NCBI GenBank assembly: GCA_903901855.1
Contig: CAIUSP010000075.1
Span: forward strand, 1-44,129
DNA length: 44,129 bases
Reading direction: 5' to 3'
Origin: an uncultured bacterium
Lineage (GTDB): Bacteria; Actinomycetota; Thermoleophilia; Solirubrobacterales; 70-9
This document shows positions 31,369-40,041 of the stretch, piece by piece; the stretch's first letter is position 1, and each line of letters begins with the position of its first letter. The position numbers and the translations under genes are program-made. The notes under the pieces are model-generated. The model was not told the DNA's origin, did no database searches, and saw nothing but the letters and a program-made list of their open reading frames with translations.

Positions 31369-33009
31369 CTACATCCGCTCCGGAGCGGAGATGCCGAGGA
31401 GCCCGAGAGTCGTTGCCAGCGTCTGACGCGTTACTCCGCAGAGCGCCAGGCGACTGGCCTCCACGCCGTCGCCCTCGGCACCGACTACCTGACAGTCTCG
31501 GTAGAAGGCGTGGAAATCAGCGGCCGTCGCCATCGCGTAAGCGCAGATGCGGTGTGGTGCTCGGCGCTCGGCAGCCTCCAAGACCTCTGCAGGCAGCTCG
31601 GCGATGCGCTTGATCAACTGACGCTCTGAGGGATCGACCCCGCCTTCGAACCCACCGGCATCGGGGGCGGCAGCCCCCTCCGCGGCGGCCTTGCGCAGGA
31701 TGCTCGAGATGCGTGCGTGGGCGTACTGGACGTAGTAGACCGGATTGTCGGATGAGGTCTGGCGAGCGAGATCGAGATCGAGATCGACCGTGGTGTCATT
31801 GCTTCGCTGGAGCATGAAGAAGCGGGTCGCGTCCGGACCGATGTCCTCGATCAGAGACTCCAGCGTCACGAACTCACCTTTGCGCTTCGACATCTGGGCC
31901 TTCTCACCGCCCTCGACCACGTTGACCAACTGCATGATCGAGATCTCCAGTCGATCGTCGCCGAAGCCCAGTGCCTCGACACTGGCTTTGATCCTGCTCA
32001 CGTAGCCGTGATGGTCGGCGCCGAGCACGTCGAAGAGCGTCGCTTCCGGATAGCGCTCGAGCTTGTCGCGGTGGTAGGCGACGTCGCCCAAGAAGTAGGT
32101 GGGCTCTCCCCCTGACCGCAACAGGACCCGGTCCTTGTCGTCACCGAACTCGGTGCTCCGGAGCCACGTGGCGCCCTCTTTCTCGTAGATGTGTCCGTGC
32201 TCGGCCAGATCATCGAGTGCCCGTTGCAGGGACCCGGCATCGTGGAGAGCCCGCTCAGATGACCAGTGGTCGAACTCGACTCCGAGGCCCGACAGGGTGT
32301 CCTTTATCCCGGAGACGATGATCTCCTCGCCGGCCAGCGAGAGGGCATTCGGGTCGTCGGCGCCCATTCCATCGGCGACCAGGCGCTCGGCGATCTCGAC
32401 CACATAGTCACCTTCGTATCCGTCCTCGGGCACGCCCTCTCCTTTCATCCGAGCAGCGATCGAGAGACCGAAGCGTTCCATCTGGGCGCCCATGTCGTTC
32501 ATGTAGTACTCGCGGATTGCCCGGGTACCGGTGAACTCCAGCAGTCGAGCGACCGCATCTCCGTACGAGGCGTGACGCCCCGCTGCAGCGGTCAGCGGCC
32601 CGGTGGGGTTGGCCGAGACGAACTCGATCAACAGCGTCCCACCAACACCCTGCGGCGGGCGACCGAGATCTTCACCTGCTGCCGCAAGCTCGGCAGCCGT
32701 CCCTCGGTACCAGGCGTCGGACATGAACAAGTTGAGGAAGCCGGGGCCGGCTATCTCGATCCTCTCGATCCGGTCGCTCAAGGTCTCGCTCAGCTTCGAG
32801 GCGAGTTCCTCGGCTATCTCACGGGGACTGCGATCGAGCACCGGGGCCAGCAGCATCGCGGCATTGGTCGAGTAGTCACCGAACTCGGCCTTGGGCGGAC
32901 GCTCGAGACTCGGGACACCGCCTCCCTCTAGAGAGCCTCCGCGGAGATCCTCCACGCAGGAGATCACTGCCGCGCGCAGCTCGGTTACCGGATCGACGGG
33001 ACCGCTCAC
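31369..33009 (-). CDS. argS: Arginyl-tRNA synthetase with altered HIGH motif
   Basis: A 546-residue class I synthetase charging tRNA-Arg. The N-terminal tRNA-binding domain (KAEFGDYSTNAAMLLAP), catalytic Rossmann core (FVSANPTGPL, EYYMNDMGAQ, LGDVAYHRDKLER, GADHHGYVSRIKAS), KMSKS-like loop MSKRKG (373-378), and DALR domain (YVQYAHARISSILR to the C-terminus) are all in place. The HIGH motif, normally HVGH right after PTGPL, reads Thr140-Ala-Ala-Ala143, so neither histidine is present. The reading is clean in the DNA (complement of 32581-32592), with the frame intact on both sides. Length is normal. I see no other sign of decay, so the gene is probably functional. Confidence 0.95.
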   Translation of the reverse strand: MSGPVDPVTELRAAVISCVEDLRGGSLEGGGVPSLERPPKAEFGDYSTNAAMLLAPVLDRSPREIAEELASKLSETLSDRIERIEIAGPGFLNLFMSDAWYRGTAAELAAAGEDLGRPPQGVGGTLLIEFVSANPTGPLTAAAGRHASYGDAVARLLEFTGTRAIREYYMNDMGAQMERFGLSIAARMKGEGVPEDGYEGDYVVEIAERLVADGMGADDPNALSLAGEEIIVSGIKDTLSGLGVEFDHWSSERALHDAGSLQRALDDLAEHGHIYEKEGATWLRSTEFGDDKDRVLLRSGGEPTYFLGDVAYHRDKLERYPEATLFDVLGADHHGYVSRIKASVEALGFGDDRLEISIMQLVNVVEGGEKAQMSKRKGEFVTLESLIEDIGPDATRFFMLQRSNDTTVDLDLDLARQTSSDNPVYYVQYAHARISSILRKAAAEGAAAPDAGGFEGGVDPSERQLIKRIAELPAEVLEAAERRAPHRICAYAMATAADFHAFYRDCQVVGAEGDGVEASRLALCGVTRQTLATTLGLLGISAPERM

Positions 33010-33060
33010 TGGGTCGATTATGGAGAGCCTCGACGACGCGAGAATTCAAGAGGGGTTCGA

Positions 33061-33477
33061 TCAGTAGTGATACGACTCGCCGGCGAGGATCTTGGTGGCC
33101 CGGAAGAGTTGTTCGAGAAGCACCGCGCGAGCCAACTGGTGGGCCATGGTCTGCGGACCGAGCGAAATGCGTTGATCGGCCCGGTCCAGAGCATCAGTCG
33201 CGAGTCCGTGAGGGCCTCCGATCAGAAAGCAGAGGTCGACTGCGGCCAACTTGCGAGAATCGAGCCACTCGGCCCACTGCTCAGATGACATGGCGGCGCC
33301 ATCGGCGCTCAGCGCAACGACATGAGCGCGTTCGGGTATGCGCGCAGCAAGGGATTCGTCGTCACGTACCTCGATCAACTCGACCGGCAACCTCCTGGAC
33401 AGCAGCTTCAGGTAGTGGGCGTCGGCTTCGGCGAACGGCATCTTGGCTTTGCCGACCGCGATCAACATCGTCCTCAC
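33061..33477 (-). CDS. rlmH: 23S rRNA (pseudouridine-1915-N3)-methyltransferase RlmH
   Basis: A 138-residue SPOUT-class methyltransferase that acts on helix 69 of 23S rRNA in assembled ribosomes. Motifs: MLIAVGKAK at the start, CFLIGGPHGL (the SAM-binding trefoil knot), ISLGPQTMAHQLARAVLLEQLFRA and the C-terminal SYHY, where the family ends in YH. The start is GTG 33477, which overlaps the upstream M48 protease stop as GTGA; an internal ATG (33468) is a less likely alternative. Length is normal. Confidence 0.95.
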   Translation of the reverse strand: MRTMLIAVGKAKMPFAEADAHYLKLLSRRLPVELIEVRDDESLAARIPERAHVVALSADGAAMSSEQWAEWLDSRKLAAVDLCFLIGGPHGLATDALDRADQRISLGPQTMAHQLARAVLLEQLFRATKILAGESYHY

Positions 33478-34748
33478 CGTGGCCTCTCTCCTCTCTGCCA
33501 GGAAAGCGCCAGTCCTATCCGCTGATCGGTGGTGGGGTGCGTGCCGAAGAGGAACTGACTCCAGCCGGGAGGATCGGGCTGAGCGAGGTTCGTCTCGGCG
33601 AGCCTGCGCTGCAGGCCGATCAGTGCACCGGGTGAATCGGTCAGCTCCAGGGCGCGAACGTCGGCATTCCGCTCGACCGAACGCGAGAGACCGTTCCCGA
33701 CCGTCTGTATGGCTGTGATCGCGATTGCGATCGCGAGTACGAGAGCCGGGAGGGCTTCCGGCAACCCTCGCGATGAAGCCCGTCCAGGCGCAAGCCGGTC
33801 ACCCATCAGCGCGACGAACAGGACCGCGAGCGGGCAGACGATCGCCACCCAGAGCAGGCCCCGCCAGAGGTCGTTTCGCTCGGCATGCGCGAGTTCGTGT
33901 GCGATGACCGAGCGCCGCTGATTTGCAGGAAGCCCGGCGATCAGCGTGTCATAGAGGACGACCCGTTTGGTGGTGCCGATCCCGTCGACGAATGCATTGA
34001 TGCCCGTGGTCCTGCGGCTGGCATCCACCCGATAGATACCGCCTACGTCCACACCCGTTGCCTCGGCCAGGCGGAGGACATCGGTGCGAGCCGGACCTTC
34101 TTCGAGCTCCTCATAGTCGTTGAAGATCGGCGACAACACCGCCGGACCAGCCCATGTGATCAACACCGCTGTCGCGATCACGCCTGCCGCGCCGGGTATC
34201 CACCAGCGAGCACCGAACCTGCGAGCCAGCCAGAGGGCACCCATGAGGATCGCGCTCCCGATCGCGACGAAGATCACGGTCGCCAAGAGCCAGTCGACGA
34301 ACCAGGCTCCGAAGCCCTGAGTGGACAGCCCGACCTCCGCTGCCCTCTCGTGACTCGCGATCGCGAACGGCAATCCCACGGTCTGCAGTGCCAGCAACAG
34401 CGAAGCGGCGACTGCGACGCCGTAGAGGGCGGGCCGGGTGGCCGCCCGGCCAGTAAGGAGTCCGCGCAGACGCCTGGACAGAGGGCCTACCACCAGTGCC
34501 AGCAGGAAGAGGGTCTGCGCGAGTAGCTGGCATACGTAGAGCCAGCGCTGTCCATCTCGGAACGACGTGGAACTACTCAGGAACTCTGCATCGAACCAGT
34601 CAGAGACATCCACCGCCGCGGGAGAGATACCCGTCTTCGGTGCCATCAGCCACGCAGCCACTATCGCGAGGGTGACCGCTGCCCCTGCCACTGCCAGAAT
34701 GCCGAGTCCGCCTGGCTTGGCAGGGCGATTTCGGGCCGCCCGTTCCAT
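33474..34748 (-). CDS. M48-family (Ste24/CAAX-protease-like) membrane metalloprotease
   Basis: A 424-residue integral membrane zinc peptidase. Six or so hydrophobic helices lie in the first 205 residues, then the cytosolic-facing catalytic part: VDASRRTTGINAFVDGIGTTKRVVLYDTL, the zinc motif HELAH (284-288) in VIAHELAHAERND, and a downstream Glu in the helix holding NGLSRSVERNADVRALEL as third ligand. The layout follows Ste24-type enzymes; bacterial members are membrane quality-control or peptide proteases. ATG 34748 is chosen because the longer reading to 34838 would run into the divergent phosphoesterase promoter. The stop overlaps rlmH. Confidence 0.88.
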   Translation of the reverse strand: MERAARNRPAKPGGLGILAVAGAAVTLAIVAAWLMAPKTGISPAAVDVSDWFDAEFLSSSTSFRDGQRWLYVCQLLAQTLFLLALVVGPLSRRLRGLLTGRAATRPALYGVAVAASLLLALQTVGLPFAIASHERAAEVGLSTQGFGAWFVDWLLATVIFVAIGSAILMGALWLARRFGARWWIPGAAGVIATAVLITWAGPAVLSPIFNDYEELEEGPARTDVLRLAEATGVDVGGIYRVDASRRTTGINAFVDGIGTTKRVVLYDTLIAGLPANQRRSVIAHELAHAERNDLWRGLLWVAIVCPLAVLFVALMGDRLAPGRASSRGLPEALPALVLAIAIAITAIQTVGNGLSRSVERNADVRALELTDSPGALIGLQRRLAETNLAQPDPPGWSQFLFGTHPTTDQRIGLALSWQRGERPR

Positions 34749-34808
34749 ATGCCTACGATAGTCATCAGTGTCGAACCCCTCGCAGGCAGGGGGCACGACT
34801 TTCAGACA

Positions 34809-35552
34809 ATGCGCATCGCTGCGATTACGGACATACACGGCAATCTGCCCGCCCTAGAGGCGGTCCTTTCCGATATCGAGAAGGCTGAGATCGAGCGGAT
34901 CTGGTGTCTGGGTGACACCGTGGGGTATGGCGCCTTCCCGAACGAGTGCGTGAATCTCGTCCGTGAGAGGTGCGAGGTGAGCCTGGTTGGAAACCACGAC
35001 CTGGCCGTGACAGGTGAGATCGACACCGGACTCTTCTCCCCCTCGGCGGCGGAGGCGGTCAAGTGGACGCAAGGAGAGATAGGCAAGGAGGCGCTCGAAT
35101 TCCTTACCGGCCTCCAGCCCGAGACGACTCTCGACGAGGCGTCGCTCTACCACGCCTCGCCGAGAGATCCGGTTTGGGAGTACGTACTCGGAGGGGAACA
35201 GGCCGAGGCCTGCCTCGAGGTTCAGGCGCGACCCATCTCGCTGATCGGCCACTCCCACGTCGCGCTCTTCTTCTCGAACACGAGCGGAGAGAGCGCGGAT
35301 CTCGACGGCGGACAGTGTCCTGAAGGAACCGAGCACGGGGTCGACGAGGGCCGCTGGTTGCTCAATCCGGGGAGCGCAGGACAGCCACGCGACAACGACC
35401 CCAAGGCCGCATGGCTGGAGCTCGATCTCTCCGATGCCGGACGGGTGGCACGTTGGCGTAGATGCGAATACGACATCGATCGTGCGGCTCAGGCGATCAG
35501 GGACGCAGGACTTCCCGCGATGCTCGCAGAAAGGCTCTACTCAGGGCAATGA
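34809..35552 (+). CDS. Metallophosphoesterase (YfcE/diadenosine tetraphosphatase-like)
   Basis: A 247-residue calcineurin-like phosphoesterase. Metal-binding motifs in order: D-x-H in AITDIHGNL (about 5-13), GD in CLGDTVGYG, GNHD in LVGNHDLAV, H in YHASPRDP, and GHSH in LIGHSHVAL. NPGSAGQPRDNDP precedes the C-terminus, as in YfcE-type and ApaH-like proteins that hydrolyse phosphodiesters or dinucleotides. The substrate is not assignable. The start is ATG 34809; the upstream reading from 34749 lacks similarity to the family. Its stop overlaps the lipoprotein start as ATGA, so it heads an operon with the lipoprotein and kinase. Confidence 0.88.
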   Translation: MRIAAITDIHGNLPALEAVLSDIEKAEIERIWCLGDTVGYGAFPNECVNLVRERCEVSLVGNHDLAVTGEIDTGLFSPSAAEAVKWTQGEIGKEALEFLTGLQPETTLDEASLYHASPRDPVWEYVLGGEQAEACLEVQARPISLIGHSHVALFFSNTSGESADLDGGQCPEGTEHGVDEGRWLLNPGSAGQPRDNDPKAAWLELDLSDAGRVARWRRCEYDIDRAAQAIRDAGLPAMLAERLYSGQ

Positions 35553-36019
35553 ATTCCACGACTAGGATCAAGCGGATGTGGCGGCGAGTCCTCACAGGCG
35601 GTACGGGCATGGTGATTGCGATCGCCATCAGCGCCTGCGGCAGCAGCCCTAGCAACGGCCTGAATCAGACTGACTCGGACGTACTGCTCTCCGAGCTCGA
35701 CCAGATCCGATCCTTCCTCGCTGCCGGCAGTTGTATCTCTGCGGGATCTCACGCGCTCACCTTCCTCTCGGAGGTGCAGACTCTGCCGGCGGACACCGAC
35801 CCCGACCTGCGTCAGGCGCTCGAGAACGGCGCCCAAAATCTCACCGTGCTCCTGGACGACCCTGCGAACTGCAGCGCGCCTGCCCCCACCACGACCACCA
35901 CCCCGTCCACCACGACCACCACCCCGTCCACCACGACTACTCCTCCGCCCACGACCACGACTACACCGACCACTACCACCACTCCTGGGGGCGGGGGCAG
36001 TGGAGGGATCAGTCCCTAG
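35549..36019 (+). CDS. Predicted lipoprotein with Thr/Pro-rich tail
   Basis: A 156-residue exported lipoprotein. Basic N-terminus, hydrophobic core, and lipobox ISAC with lipidated Cys30 followed by GSSPSNG. Residues about 40-110 form a small acidic helical domain (SDVLLSELDQIRSFLAAGSCISAG), with two further Cys that may bond. About 112-148 is almost pure Thr/Pro in repeats, a probable cell-wall-spanning or O-glycosylated linker, ending in GGGGSGG. No known family. ATG 35549 overlaps the phosphoesterase stop and its own TAG abuts the kinase ATG, so the three are co-translated. This suggests it may be a partner or sensor for the kinase. Confidence 0.75.
   Translation: MNSTTRIKRMWRRVLTGGTGMVIAIAISACGSSPSNGLNQTDSDVLLSELDQIRSFLAAGSCISAGSHALTFLSEVQTLPADTDPDLRQALENGAQNLTVLLDDPANCSAPAPTTTTTPSTTTTTPSTTTTPPPTTTTTPTTTTTPGGGGSGGISP
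35889..35930 (+). repeat. Tandem 21-bp repeat encoding Thr/Pro linker
   Basis: Two exact tandem copies of a 21-base unit beginning CCACGACCACC (35889-35909, 35910-35930), then degenerate ACC/ACG repeats to about 35990. The unit is a multiple of three, so copy-number change would lengthen or shorten the lipoprotein linker without a frameshift. Confidence 0.85.
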
Positions 36020-37252
36020 ATGGCGATCGAGCGACGCGGCGAGATGATCGCCGACAGATACAGGGTCGAGGGAAGGCTTGGCTCAGGGGGGATGTCGAGC
36101 GTCTTCGAGGCCGTAGACACGATCCTCGAGCGCCGCGTAGCCGTGAAGGTGTTGGCTGAGCACCTCTCGGATGACGAACGGTTCGTGGCGCGCTTCCGGC
36201 GCGAGGCACTTGCAGTGGCCAAGTTGGTGCATCCGAACATCGTTCAGGTCTATGACACAGGCATCGACGCAGGCAGGCACTTCATCGTGATGGAGTACCT
36301 CCGAGGCAAGTCCGGGGCTCAGATCCTGCAGGGCAAACGCGAACTCGATGTGGATACGGCGGTGGAGATCGGCATTCAGGCCTGCGCGGGGCTCGACTAC
36401 GCCCACCGCCACGGAATCATCCACCGTGACGTCAAACCCGGGAACCTGATGATCCTCGGTGGCAGCGCGGTGGGAGGAGGCGAGATGAACGTGAAGATCG
36501 CGGACTTCGGCATCGCCCGTGCCAGCGAGCAGTCGAGGATCACACAGGTCGGGTCGGTCGTCGGAACTGCCGCTTATCTCGCGCCGGAACAGGCCAGAGG
36601 CGAGGAGGCGACGCCCGCTTCGGACGTCTACGCGCTCGGCGTGGTCCTCTATCAGTTCCTCTGTGGACGACTTCCCTATGAGGGGGCGACCCTCTCCGAG
36701 CTCGCCGTCCGTCAACAGAGTGAGCAGCCGCTCGCACCAGAGACCTACAACGCCAATGTTCCCCACGGGGTGAGTGAGGCCGTCCTGGTGGCTCTCGAGA
36801 GCGATCCGGAGCGGCGATTCGCATCTGCAGGTGAGCTCGCCGACGCACTCGGTCGAGGACTTCGCGGGGAGTTCGAAGACTCGTCATCCGAGGCGACGAC
36901 GCGGCTCGCAGCCGGAACCGAAGCCGCCACGAGGATCGCACGGGACGAGACGAGCACGACCGTACAACCGCGGGAACGAAGGAGGCGCCAAGCACCCCCG
37001 CCCCGCCGCCGGATCCCGCGCGACGAGTCCCGGAGGGAAGCGCGTCAGCCTCGGGCGAAGAGGTCGGGCAACGCAGCGAAGAACCTCGGCGCGCTGATCG
37101 TGTTGATGCTGCTGGCCGCCGTGGTAGCGGGGTTGGTTGTTCTCACCACCGGCGACAGTTCCCAGAAGGTCGATGTCCAGAACGTAGTGCGAGACGACGT
37201 CCAAGAGCAGATCAATGCGCTCGAGCAACTGGTCCGCGACAACCAGCGCTGA
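36020..37252 (+). CDS. Membrane Ser/Thr protein kinase (PknB-like, no PASTA)
   Basis: A 410-residue Hanks-type kinase. Gly-rich loop LGSGGMSSVF (20-29), ATP Lys43 (VAVKV), catalytic HRDVKPGN (135-142, Asp137), DFG (162-164) and APE (188-190): all catalytic elements intact. Residues about 280-350 are a basic/Pro juxtamembrane stretch with Thr clusters, probably autophosphorylated. One membrane helix (about 356-377) and a short outside tail of 30 or so residues follow, with no PASTA domains. It follows the lipoprotein gene directly (TAG then ATG), so the lipoprotein may act as its external sensor. It ends 8 bases from the convergent tgt gene. Confidence 0.93.
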   Translation: MAIERRGEMIADRYRVEGRLGSGGMSSVFEAVDTILERRVAVKVLAEHLSDDERFVARFRREALAVAKLVHPNIVQVYDTGIDAGRHFIVMEYLRGKSGAQILQGKRELDVDTAVEIGIQACAGLDYAHRHGIIHRDVKPGNLMILGGSAVGGGEMNVKIADFGIARASEQSRITQVGSVVGTAAYLAPEQARGEEATPASDVYALGVVLYQFLCGRLPYEGATLSELAVRQQSEQPLAPETYNANVPHGVSEAVLVALESDPERRFASAGELADALGRGLRGEFEDSSSEATTRLAAGTEAATRIARDETSTTVQPRERRRRQAPPPRRRIPRDESRREARQPRAKRSGNAAKNLGALIVLMLLAAVVAGLVVLTTGDSSQKVDVQNVVRDDVQEQINALEQLVRDNQR

Positions 37253-37260
37253 TACCGCCG

Positions 37261-38469
37261 TCAGCCCTCAGTTTCCCAAGGGGATGCGCCCGAGAGGATC
37301 GAGCGTTTGAAGTCTTCGTATCTTCCGTCGGCGATGGCTGTTCGGGCAGCCGAACCGAGCTGCTCCATGAAGGTGAGGTTGTGGATCGTGAGCAACTTGA
37401 CCGCCGTCAGGTCCTCACCCCGGACCAAGTGGGCGAGGTAGAGGCGGCTGTGATCGGTGCACGCCTCACAGGGGCAGCCCTCCACCAAGGGCCCTTCGTC
37501 GGTCGTATACCGGGCACGGCGTAAGTCCAACCTGAAGCGCGATTCGGGTTCCGGGGCAAGTGCGGTTCCGTGACGAGCCAGCCTGGTCGGAACAGCACAG
37601 TCGAGGGTGTCCACACCTCGGGAAACCGCCTCGAGCACATCGTCTACCTCTCCGATCCCGAGCAGATGACAAGGCGCCTCGGGAGGGAGCAACGCGGTGG
37701 TGATGCCGACCACCTCGTACATCTGTGACTTCTCTTTGCCGAGGCTGCCTCCGATGGCAACACCGTCGACGCCCGAAGCGCAGATGTACTCGACCGACTC
37801 GCGTCGGAGGTCCTCGTAGATCCCGCCCTGCACAATCCCGTAGACGGCTTGACCTGCCGGACCGTTCTCGAGATGCCAAGTGAGGCAGCGATCCAGCCAA
37901 CGGTTGGTCCGTTCCATGGAATGAGCCGTGTAGTCGCGATCGGCGTGGAAGGGCGTGCATTCGTCGAAGACCAACGCAATGTCGGAGCCGAGCTTCGCCT
38001 GGATCTCCATCGATTCCTCCGGGCCGATGAACTGCTCGGATCCATCGGAGAGCGAACGGAACGAGACTCCGCGCTCGGTGATCTCGACCTTCGCTCCTGA
38101 GCCTGGCATCTCGCCACGCCGACCCTTGATCTCATCGGCTACGCCGCCGTGCGCCAGTGAGAAGACCTGGAACCCACCGCTATCGGTGATGATTGCCCCG
38201 TCCCAGTTCATGAATCCGTGAAGACCTCCGGCCCGTTCGATCAGATCGGGACCCGGAGCTGCCAGCAGGTGGAATGTGTTGCCGAGGACCATCTGGTAGC
38301 CGAGCCCGTCGACCTCGCGGCTGGTCAACCCCCGAACCGAACCTTTCGTCGCAAGCGGAACGAAAGCCGGGGTCTCGACCGGTCCGTGCGGAGTCTGCAG
38401 CACACCTGTACGGGCTTCGCCGTCGCGAGCGGAGATCTCGAACCTCAGACGAGCAGGGTCGCTGCGCAC
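37261..38469 (-). CDS. tgt: tRNA-guanine transglycosylase
   Basis: A 402-residue TIM-barrel enzyme exchanging G34 for preQ1 or queuine in tRNAs with GUN anticodons. Motifs: TPAFVPLATKGSVRGL, catalytic Asp in IITDSGGFQVFSL, LGIGEVDDVLEAV, the second Asp in TLDCAVPTRLARHG, and the zinc site CPCEACTDH...TIHN. Length is normal. The start is GTG 38469, six bases after the gpmI stop, so it sits at the end of the glycolytic operon. No other queuosine genes are visible nearby. Confidence 0.95.
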   Translation of the reverse strand: MRSDPARLRFEISARDGEARTGVLQTPHGPVETPAFVPLATKGSVRGLTSREVDGLGYQMVLGNTFHLLAAPGPDLIERAGGLHGFMNWDGAIITDSGGFQVFSLAHGGVADEIKGRRGEMPGSGAKVEITERGVSFRSLSDGSEQFIGPEESMEIQAKLGSDIALVFDECTPFHADRDYTAHSMERTNRWLDRCLTWHLENGPAGQAVYGIVQGGIYEDLRRESVEYICASGVDGVAIGGSLGKEKSQMYEVVGITTALLPPEAPCHLLGIGEVDDVLEAVSRGVDTLDCAVPTRLARHGTALAPEPESRFRLDLRRARYTTDEGPLVEGCPCEACTDHSRLYLAHLVRGEDLTAVKLLTIHNLTFMEQLGSAARTAIADGRYEDFKRSILSGASPWETEG

Positions 38470-38475
38470 GAGCGC

Positions 38476-40041
38476 CTATCCGCCTTCGGCGGAAGTCTGC
38501 AGCAAGCTCACTCCGGTCATCTGGCCGGGCTGGGCGATCCCCAGCAGGGACAAGATGGTGGGTGCGACGTCGGCGAGGATTCCACCGTCTCGCAATGCCA
38601 CTCCATGGGAAGTGCAGATGAAGGGCACCGGGTTCAGCGAGTGAGCCGTGTTGGGCGAACCGTCCGGCTCGAGCATCTGTTCGGCATTGCCGTGATCCGC
38701 AGTCACCAGACAGACCCCTCCGCTCTCGTGGACAGCCGCAACCACCTCGGCGAGCCTGCGGTCCACCTCCTCTATCGCAGTCACTGCAGCCGGGATGACC
38801 CCGGTGTGGCCGACCATGTCGGGGTTCGCGAAATTGATCACGCCGAAGCGGAACACGCCTTCCCTCCACCTCTCGATGAAGCTGCCCGCTGCGTCGGCCG
38901 CGCTCATCTCGGGACGCTCGTCATAGGTCGCAACGTCTCGCGGTGAGTCGACGAGAGCGCGCTCCTCCCCCTCCCACTCCTGCTCCTCACCGCCGTTGAA
39001 GAAGTAGGTGACATGTGCGTACTTCTCGGTCTCTGCGGCGTGGAGTTGGCGCCCACCAGATGCGGAGATGACCGACGCGAGCGTCACCTCGGGGCGCTCG
39101 GGCGGGAAGGCGACCGGGTGATCCCACTCGTCTCGATAGCTGGTCATCGTGGTCACCGAGAGCAACGGTGCTGTCTTCCTCGGGAAACCATCGAAGTCGG
39201 CGCTCGACAACGCTTCGGTGAGCTGCCGGGCGCGATCAGGGCGGAAGTTCAGGAAGATGACCGGATCCCCCTCGGCTGCTCCGTCGTAGTCGCCGATGAC
39301 GGTAGGCGCGATGAACTCGTCTGTCTCTCCTCGCTCGTATCCGGATTGGACGGCCTGCATGGCATCGGGTGCACGCTCGCCCTCTGCGTGCACGATCGAG
39401 TCATACGCCCTCTGGGTGCGCTCCCAACGACGATCCCTGTCCATCCCCCAGTAGCGACCGCCTACCGTCCCGAAGCGACCTGCGCGCCGTAGCCAGCGCG
39501 TCGCCTCTTCCACGTATCCCGCGCCGGACGATGGAAGCGTGTCGCGACCATCAGTCATCGCGTGCAGCACCAGGTCAGGCACTCCGCGGTCAGCTGCCAT
39601 CTCGACCATCGCTTCGATGTGCTCCCAGCCGGAGTGCACGCCTCCGTCGGAAAGCAGGCCGATCAGATGCAGCCGGCCCCGCGCCTCTATCGCCTGCTGG
39701 CATGCGGCGAGGAGGGCGGGGTTCTCGAAGAAGCTCCCGTCGGCAATGGCCGCGTCGATTCGCGCGAGGTCCTGCTCGACGATCGCCCCCGCGCCGAGGT
39801 TGAGGTGTCCCACCTCGGAATTCCCCATCTGGCCCTCGGGCAGACCAACGTCCGGTCCGCTGGTCGAGAGAGTCGTGTGGGGGTATCTCTCCCACAGTGA
39901 GTCGAAAGCAGGGGTCTGAGCCAGCGTGACGGCGTTACCGGGGCCTTCGTCAGCCAAGCCCCACCCATCGAGCACGATCAGGCAGACCGATGTGACCGGA
40001 GTCGAGTCAGGACCCGGTGGGATATCGATCTCGGCACTCAC
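38476..40041 (-). CDS. gpmI: 2,3-bisphosphoglycerate-independent phosphoglycerate mutase
   Basis: A 521-residue Mn2+-dependent enzyme of the alkaline phosphatase superfamily converting 3- to 2-phosphoglycerate. Motifs: LIVLDGWGLAD, the phosphoserine Ser75 in QMGNSEVGHLNLGAG, HAMTDGRDTLPSSG, YWGMDRDRRWERT, and the C-terminal metal set VGHTGVIPAA and TADHGNAE. Length is normal. GTG 40041 overlaps the tpiA stop as GTGA, so translation is coupled. Fourth gene of gap-pgk-tpiA-gpmI. Confidence 0.97.
   Translation of the reverse strand: MSAEIDIPPGPDSTPVTSVCLIVLDGWGLADEGPGNAVTLAQTPAFDSLWERYPHTTLSTSGPDVGLPEGQMGNSEVGHLNLGAGAIVEQDLARIDAAIADGSFFENPALLAACQQAIEARGRLHLIGLLSDGGVHSGWEHIEAMVEMAADRGVPDLVLHAMTDGRDTLPSSGAGYVEEATRWLRRAGRFGTVGGRYWGMDRDRRWERTQRAYDSIVHAEGERAPDAMQAVQSGYERGETDEFIAPTVIGDYDGAAEGDPVIFLNFRPDRARQLTEALSSADFDGFPRKTAPLLSVTTMTSYRDEWDHPVAFPPERPEVTLASVISASGGRQLHAAETEKYAHVTYFFNGGEEQEWEGEERALVDSPRDVATYDERPEMSAADAAGSFIERWREGVFRFGVINFANPDMVGHTGVIPAAVTAIEEVDRRLAEVVAAVHESGGVCLVTADHGNAEQMLEPDGSPNTAHSLNPVPFICTSHGVALRDGGILADVAPTILSLLGIAQPGQMTGVSLLQTSAEGG

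Noticed and set aside
33478-34838. M48 protease starting at 34838
   Set aside because: The additional 30 residues are polar and overlap the start of the divergent phosphoesterase; ATG 34748 gives a normal N-terminus just before the first helix.
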